Under the pieces are notes generated by a model, which was not told the DNA's origin, did no database searches, and saw nothing but the letters and a program-made list of their open reading frames with translations. A stretch of 9,775 bases of DNA from Dehalococcoidales bacterium. Its GTDB lineage: Bacteria > Chloroflexota > Dehalococcoidia > Dehalococcoidales > UBA2162. The translations under genes and the position numbers were made by a program. Of the stretch, positions 5,606-9,775 are shown piece after piece (the stretch's first letter is position 1; every line of letters begins with the position of its first letter). The DNA lies in assembly GCA_020343555.1 (NCBI GenBank), contig CP070800.1:171011-180785 (forward strand), given 5' to 3'.

Positions 5606-8026
5606 ATGAGTAATATTTCCAGAAAACTCGCCCGATTCATAGAACGCCATCCCGTGTGGTTTGTTATCATTGCTGCTGTTATCACCGCAGCTCTAGCTCC
5701 CGGTCTGACATTACTTGAAACAGAGACTGGCTTCAGCGCTCTTGTCTCTGAAGACGCTGATATATCTGTCAATAATGCCCGTTACCAGGAACAGTTCGGT
5801 GGAGAATCGATAAATGTCATGTTCACTGGACAACTCGATGAGCTGTTTTCTACTCAGAATCTGGCTTCACTGGCACAGGTTGAACAAACACTGTCTGAAG
5901 ACGATACCTATATCTCGATAAACAGTCCTATCGATATCTTCCGTCTGGCTGTTACAGAAACAAAGCAGGAGATTGAGGAAATAAGGCAACAAATCACTGA
6001 TGCACAGGAACAGGCTGCTGAACGAGCAATTGCCGCCGCGACGGCAGCCGGACTCGACGAAGAACAACAGGAAGCTGCTGCTGAACAGGCACGAGCTGAA
6101 GTTCTAACCAGACTACAGCCACAACTTGAACTCCTGTCACAGATGGGAGAACCCTCCCTGGACAATCCGGTATTCATTAAATCTGTCCTCTACGATGAAG
6201 CAGGTGACATCAATCCAATACTAAAGCAATTCGTCCCGGATGAAAATCATTTCCTTATGTCCATCACACCATTGGGTAATATGTCTGACTCCGAAATACT
6301 GCAGGCAACCGTTGATATAGAAAAACTGCTGGCAAACGCTAACCTGAAAGATATTGAAACTACGGTTTTATCGGCTTCAAAACTAGTCGATGCTATCAGT
6401 GTCAGCATGTCGAGTAACTTTATAATTCTATTAGGACTGTCTGTGCTGGCTATGATAATTGTCCTGGTATTTCTATTCCGAGTTCGCTGGCGACTCCTCT
6501 CTCTGGCAATGGTAGGGACCAGCGCCCTCTGGACCTTCGGACTTATGGGATATCTGTCAGTGCCTTTAACCATGGCTTCCATGGCCGCACTCCCGATACT
6601 TATCGGGCTGGGTATAGATTTCTCTATTCAGTTTCATAACCGTTACCAGGAGGAACTTGCACGCAGCAGTAGTGTCAGCGAAGCCATCGTAACATCAATA
6701 TCGCGTATGTTCCCGGTTGTCGGTATCGCTCTCATGGCAACCATTATCGGGTTTATAACACTTTTTATATCTGAGGTTCCTATGATACGCGACTTTGGGT
6801 TGACGCTCGCGATAGGAATTGTAATCAGCTATATGGTCGGTCTATTCCTCCTTCACAGTATCGTTTACATGGGTGACAGAAACGTACCGCTGGAACGCTT
6901 GCGGACAGCCGCGTTAAAAGCTAGCAGCCGTATAGAACGGGTACTGCTTCGTCTAGGTAAAATGGCTATAAATCACGCTCTCTGGATATTCATCGTCGCC
7001 CTCCTTTTTGCGGTCGGTGGTGGGATAGTCGACCACATGCTGCCAATAAATACCGATTACGAAGAAATGATGCCTCAGGACAACGAGGTTTTGAGTGAAT
7101 TGAGAGAATTCCGTGAAATATTGGGAGTCGGCGGTAGTATCCACTTCTCGGTCGAAACCCAGGATGTAACTACACCTGAAATTCTCAACTGGATGAAAAA
7201 CTTCCAGGAAGAAATGACAGAGACTTATCCTGAAATTATTGCCACCTCCAGTATAGCGGACATCATTATTGATGCCACCGGAGTCATACCACCTGTTGCT
7301 CAGATAGACATGGTATTGAAAAATACCCCTGAGTTATACCTGAAGAAAGTACTCTCGGCAGACCGGGAAATGGCGGATATGTCATTCACCATAAGTTATC
7401 TACCCGTTGAGGAAATTCACGATCTCATTCAGAATATACAGGAAAACGCAGACTTACCTCCAGCCGTTACGATATCACCAGTAGGCAGTTATGTCATGGG
7501 TGCCTGGACCATGGACGCCATGGTAGGCTCTAGGATGAAGATGAATTTTATCTGTCTCGGAGCTATATTCCTGATATTACTGCTTATATACAGGCGACTC
7601 GATTATACGTTGTTCTCAGTTCTACCGGTTGGGGCAGTGATTGCATGGTCGTCCCTCGACATGTACCTGATCGGGATTCCTCTGAATCCTCTTACTGCAA
7701 TAATTGGTGTTATTGTTATCGGTATTTGTACCGAATTCATGGTACTCCTTATAGGTCGTTATAATGAAGAAAAAAACAATGGATTATCTCCGGAAGAAGC
7801 AATGGTTACTACAATATCGAAAATAGGCAGGGCTATTACTACTACTGCGATGACCACCCTTGGGGGATTTGGTGTTTTAATCGCCTCGAACTTTGTAATA
7901 ATACGTGAATTCGGTATCGCTACAGTGCTGGGATTACTCCTCTGTCTGATAGTGACGATAGCAGTTATGCCTGGAATTATTGTATGGTACGACAATCTTA
8001 GATTAAAGCGGATGAGTAAATCTTAG
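5606..8026 (+). CDS. RND superfamily exporter, HAE3/MMPL-like
   Basis: Inner-membrane proton-driven exporter of 806 residues, built as two repeats of six helices. Helices lie at about 17-37, 272-291, 296-316, 322-342, 369-389, 396-420, then 458-478, 646-662, 668-688, 695-716, 742-761 and 770-794. Large outer loops follow TM1 (38-270) and TM7 (479-645). TM4 carries GLGIDFSIQFHNRY with Asp338, and its repeat in TM10 reads GICTEFMVLLIGRY with Glu710; these acids are the likely proton-relay sites. The first loop has an Ala/Glu/Gln-rich stretch (about 116-178) predicted to form a coiled coil. At about 800 residues it is shorter than AcrB (about 1,050) and fits the HAE3/MMPL group, which works without an adaptor; none is encoded nearby. 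The start ATG lies 3 bases after the marR stop with AAGGA (5592-5596) inside marR, so it is coupled to marR. Cargo is unknown: a hydrophobic or amphiphilic compound or lipid. Confidence 0.92.
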   Translation: MSNISRKLARFIERHPVWFVIIAAVITAALAPGLTLLETETGFSALVSEDADISVNNARYQEQFGGESINVMFTGQLDELFSTQNLASLAQVEQTLSEDDTYISINSPIDIFRLAVTETKQEIEEIRQQITDAQEQAAERAIAAATAAGLDEEQQEAAAEQARAEVLTRLQPQLELLSQMGEPSLDNPVFIKSVLYDEAGDINPILKQFVPDENHFLMSITPLGNMSDSEILQATVDIEKLLANANLKDIETTVLSASKLVDAISVSMSSNFIILLGLSVLAMIIVLVFLFRVRWRLLSLAMVGTSALWTFGLMGYLSVPLTMASMAALPILIGLGIDFSIQFHNRYQEELARSSSVSEAIVTSISRMFPVVGIALMATIIGFITLFISEVPMIRDFGLTLAIGIVISYMVGLFLLHSIVYMGDRNVPLERLRTAALKASSRIERVLLRLGKMAINHALWIFIVALLFAVGGGIVDHMLPINTDYEEMMPQDNEVLSELREFREILGVGGSIHFSVETQDVTTPEILNWMKNFQEEMTETYPEIIATSSIADIIIDATGVIPPVAQIDMVLKNTPELYLKKVLSADREMADMSFTISYLPVEEIHDLIQNIQENADLPPAVTISPVGSYVMGAWTMDAMVGSRMKMNFICLGAIFLILLLIYRRLDYTLFSVLPVGAVIAWSSLDMYLIGIPLNPLTAIIGVIVIGICTEFMVLLIGRYNEEKNNGLSPEEAMVTTISKIGRAITTTAMTTLGGFGVLIASNFVIIREFGIATVLGLLLCLIVTIAVMPGIIVWYDNLRLKRMSKS

Positions 8027-8038
8027 GGTTTACTCATC
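8011..8038. terminator. Palindrome at the convergent exporter/alkD ends
   Basis: GATGAGTAAA (8011-8020) and TTTACTCATC (8029-8038) are perfect reverse complements around an 8-base loop that holds both stop codons. It may act as a bidirectional transcript end. Neither side has a strong T-run, so simple Rho-independent termination is doubtful. Confidence 0.5.
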
Positions 8039-8736
8039 GCAGCTTTTCGCATATCCTGAGGTATCAATTCAATAGCATACCTTAAAGCGATCCTGGGCAT
8101 GACAGCTTTACGCTGCACAACGTAATCATACACCTCATGCCGGTGTAAACGACTCACTTCCTTGAGCATCCATCCATAGCCTTTACGCACCAGGTCGTCT
8201 TCATCGAGGAGTAATATATCTGCTATCTCAAATGCATCATCTAGAAATAATCCCCGTCTTGCAGGCATAACCAGAGTTACCGCAGAAGCCCGTCTCATCC
8301 ACCGGTTATCGGATCTTGCCCACCGTTTGAGATCTTCGACGTACTTCGGATATTTTTCGACCATAGTACCGACAGAATGAGTGCAGAAATCGTCACACTT
8401 CGACCAGCTGTTCACGTAGTTCTCCAGCCAATTCTCGAAAAGGTAAAAATCTTTCGATTCAAACTGTTTATTCAGGCGATACGCCCATTTGAAAGCGATC
8501 GCCGCCTCTTCGCCGTAATCCGTGATAAGGAGTTCTTCGCACAATGCAAATATTTCGTCCTTGCCAAGATGCTGGATCTCCCGGAAAAATTCAGTCGCCA
8601 GTTTACTTACTACACCCATCTTTACACCGTGATAGAGTACCTGTTCTTTAAAGAATTTCTGATGAGTGCTTTGAGTTTTCCCATCGATATTCTCGATGAG
8701 TCGTGCCTGTACTGCCCTAATTACATCATTTGTCAT
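8023..8736 (-). CDS. alkD: AlkD-like DNA alkylation repair glycosylase
   Basis: HEAT-like-repeat DNA glycosylase that removes N3- and N7-alkylated purines, 237 residues, the normal size for the family. An N-terminal YHGVKMGVV (35-43) and repeated helical pairs fit the fold. The Bacillus cereus AlkD active-site residues W109, D113, R148 and W187 appear at matching spacing as Trp111, Asp115, Arg148 or Arg149, and Trp189, so activity is likely. The gene overlaps the exporter stop by 4 bases (8023-8026) on the opposite strand. The ATG at 8736-8734 has no clear Shine-Dalgarno. A TAATAT six bases upstream (minus strand, 8748-8743) would place a transcription start almost at the ATG, so a leaderless mRNA is possible; its -35 is poor. 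Related AlkC or HEAT-repeat proteins are the alternative assignment. Confidence 0.87.
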   Translation of the reverse strand: MTNDVIRAVQARLIENIDGKTQSTHQKFFKEQVLYHGVKMGVVSKLATEFFREIQHLGKDEIFALCEELLITDYGEEAAIAFKWAYRLNKQFESKDFYLFENWLENYVNSWSKCDDFCTHSVGTMVEKYPKYVEDLKRWARSDNRWMRRASAVTLVMPARRGLFLDDAFEIADILLLDEDDLVRKGYGWMLKEVSRLHRHEVYDYVVQRKAVMPRIALRYAIELIPQDMRKAAMSKP

Positions 8737-8773
8737 AGCCGTATATTACCACATTCGGCTCTTCATTCACCTG

Positions 8774-8782
8774 TGTTATAAT
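8774..8782 (+). promoter_or_regulatory. Extended -10 promoter of the lipoprotein gene
   Basis: TGTTATAAT is a perfect extended -10 (TG-n-TATAAT) with a start near 8789. The -35 position (8754-8759, TTCGGC) is weak, as is usual for extended -10 promoters. The core sits in the symmetric GTTAT-A-ATAAC (8775-8785), which also offers a TATTAT -10 on the minus strand, so the same site may drive alkD divergently. Confidence 0.55.
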
Positions 8783-8800
8783 AACTACCAGACTGATCGA

Positions 8801-8807
8801 GAGGTGA
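8801..8807 (+). promoter_or_regulatory. Ribosome binding site of the lipoprotein
   Basis: GAGGTGA is a strong match to the anti-Shine-Dalgarno end of 16S rRNA. It ends 4 bases before ATC 8812 and 10 before ATT 8818. No ATG, GTG or TTG in the lipoprotein frame lies within reach, so it must serve a rare start or a damaged one. Confidence 0.55.
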
Positions 8808-8817
8808 GTAAATCTTA
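8805..8817 (+). repeat. 13-base direct repeat, second copy (first at 8013-8025)
   Basis: TGAGTAAATCTTA occurs at the end of the exporter gene (8013-8025) and again just before the lipoprotein start, bracketing alkD. In a window of this size roughly one 13-base match is expected by chance, so only the placement is notable. Confidence 0.35.
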
Positions 8818-9775
8818 ATTCCGAAAAAACTGTCTGCTCTCCTTGTCTCTCTTGCGCTGGTCCTGTGCTTCATTACAGGATGCGAACATTCATCCCCTCC
8901 AACAGAAACGGGCCCTCTGGTATATTACGATGACGCGATCACGTTCGAGTACCCGGACTGGGCTGAATCGAAGCCGGATGATGAAGCTGTATTTCTTTTC
9001 AGGAGTGATGGAAACAGTGTCTTTTTCGCTTCCAGTTATCCCGTCTCGTCTGCCCTGCTTAAACAGGAGCTGGAAAAGAACCTAGATGCGAGGATCGAAG
9101 GGGATTACTGTTACTATAAATTCGATACCGGAGAGAAAAAGCTGGATGCTATATCACGTATACTCTACAACGATTACCAGACCTACCTGATAACGTATGC
9201 GGGTGATATTAATACTGGGAAAAACCTGCTGGCTTCGGTCAGGTACAAACAAAGACCGCTGACACTCAAAGAAGGAGTCGGTATCATGCCGATTCCGAAG
9301 AATGGTGACTCGTCTCTGATACCCGAAGCGTGCCGGCTTTCAAGGGATCTGGGAGCTGATGTCATTTCCTGGTATTTTTTCTGGGGAGGACTGGAAAATG
9401 ACTGGACAATCGCCGACTGCGTCATGGAATGCCTTTCCCTGGAAGGGAAGTCCGCTGCCGTAATGAATATAATCCACACCAATGTTCTCGGAGCTTATCC
9501 GCCTGAATTCGAACATTTCAATGATCCCGGATTCAAGGAAGCTTTCGCGGAATTCTCAGCTAAATTTGTGCAACGTTACCAACCCGAATACTATTTTATA
9601 GGCGGAGAGGTAGATATATACCTGAATGATCACAGGGACGAAATACCAGCTTTCAAAGAAGTTTTCGAATACGCATATAACGAAATCAAAGAAGTGAGTC
9701 CTCGCACGAAAATAGGCTCAGTATTCGCCTATCATTACTCCCGGGATTATAGAGCTCTCGATATTATACAAACAC
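8818..9775 (+). CDS. Lipoprotein with PsbP-like N-domain and TIM-barrel-like C-domain, cut by the window end
   Basis: Open from the stop at 8809-8811 to the window end; 319 codons are visible from 8818. Read from ATT 8818 it begins MPKKLSALLVSLALVLC followed by lipobox ITGC, with Cys22 at 8881-8883: a textbook lipoprotein signal, so the chain should be lipid-anchored outside the cell. Residues 30-150 (ITFEYPDW, then a strand-rich segment) resemble the PsbP/DUF1795-type fold. From residue 153 (GVGIMPIPKNGDSSLIPEA, WYFFWGGLEN at 185-194, IGGEVDIYLND from 261) the pattern is that of a glycoside-hydrolase-like (beta/alpha)8 barrel. Glu264 in GGEV sits where clan-A enzymes place the strand-4 acid, though the usual Asn before it is Gly here. 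The start is uncertain: ATT 8818 or ATC 8812. The first ATG, GTG or TTG-type start in frame is ATG 9286, which would delete the export signal. The substrate is unknown. Confidence 0.7.
   Translation, partial: MPKKLSALLVSLALVLCFITGCEHSSPPTETGPLVYYDDAITFEYPDWAESKPDDEAVFLFRSDGNSVFFASSYPVSSALLKQELEKNLDARIEGDYCYYKFDTGEKKLDAISRILYNDYQTYLITYAGDINTGKNLLASVRYKQRPLTLKEGVGIMPIPKNGDSSLIPEACRLSRDLGADVISWYFFWGGLENDWTIADCVMECLSLEGKSAAVMNIIHTNVLGAYPPEFEHFNDPGFKEAFAEFSAKFVQRYQPEYYFIGGEVDIYLNDHRDEIPAFKEVFEYAYNEIKEVSPRTKIGSVFAYHYSRDYRALDIIQT

Noticed and set aside
8843..9085. Plus-strand 80-codon ORF starting at ATG-like position 8843, overlapping the lipoprotein.
   Set aside because: It is out of frame with the clear signal peptide, lipobox and long open frame from 8812 to the window end, and has no recognisable domain.
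1..9775. Search for CRISPR arrays, tRNA or rRNA genes, transposases, integrases and phage genes.
   Set aside because: No regularly spaced repeats, no tRNA-like folds or CCA ends, and no protein motifs of these classes were seen.

Overview
This is a bacterial chromosome segment with moderate base composition and AT-rich gaps. It carries eight genes: two cut by the window edges and six complete. Nothing in it fixes the taxon. The ECF sigma/zinc-finger anti-sigma pair, a prFMN UbiX/UbiD pair, a stand-alone 12-TM RND/MMPL-type exporter with no adaptor or outer-membrane partner, a lipoprotein, and use of TTG and possibly ATT starts would suit an anaerobic, possibly monoderm lineage such as Chloroflexota (Dehalococcoidia). 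I hold that only weakly. There is no sign of a phage, transposase, CRISPR array, tRNA or rRNA.

Layout. 1-567 (+) is the C-terminal half of a NifS/IscS-type cysteine desulfurase. 568-816 is a gap with an imperfect direct repeat, a small hairpin and a probable promoter. 817-2438 (+) is an ECF sigma factor translationally coupled (ATGA overlap) to a membrane anti-sigma factor with a Zn finger and a large outer domain, closed by a Rho-independent terminator near 2471-2508. 2509-2940 is a long gap with a strong REP-like palindrome and a sigma70-type promoter whose -35 box is the exact centre of a palindrome. 2941-3510 (+) is ubiX and 3511-4935 (-) is ubiD; they converge with their stop codons touching. 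4936-5137 is a divergent promoter region. 5138-8026 (+) is a marR regulator followed by an HAE3/MMPL-like RND exporter. 8023-8736 (-) is an AlkD-like DNA glycosylase converging on the exporter with a 4-base overlap inside a palindrome. 8737-8817 is a second divergent promoter region. 8818-9775 (+) is a lipoprotein with a TIM-barrel-like C-terminal part, which has no ATG, GTG or TTG at its natural start and runs off the window.

How the genes may work together. UbiX makes prenylated FMN, the cofactor that UbiD-family (de)carboxylases need, so the convergent pair is one functional unit despite opposite transcription. The MarR gene faces away from ubiD across a 202-base region and is coupled to an exporter. 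MarR proteins often sense aromatic acids and UbiD enzymes often act on them. A plausible but unproven reading is an aromatic-acid handling locus: decarboxylation, sensing and export. The sigma/anti-sigma pair is a separate envelope-sensing module. The alkylation-repair gene and the lipoprotein look independent of it.
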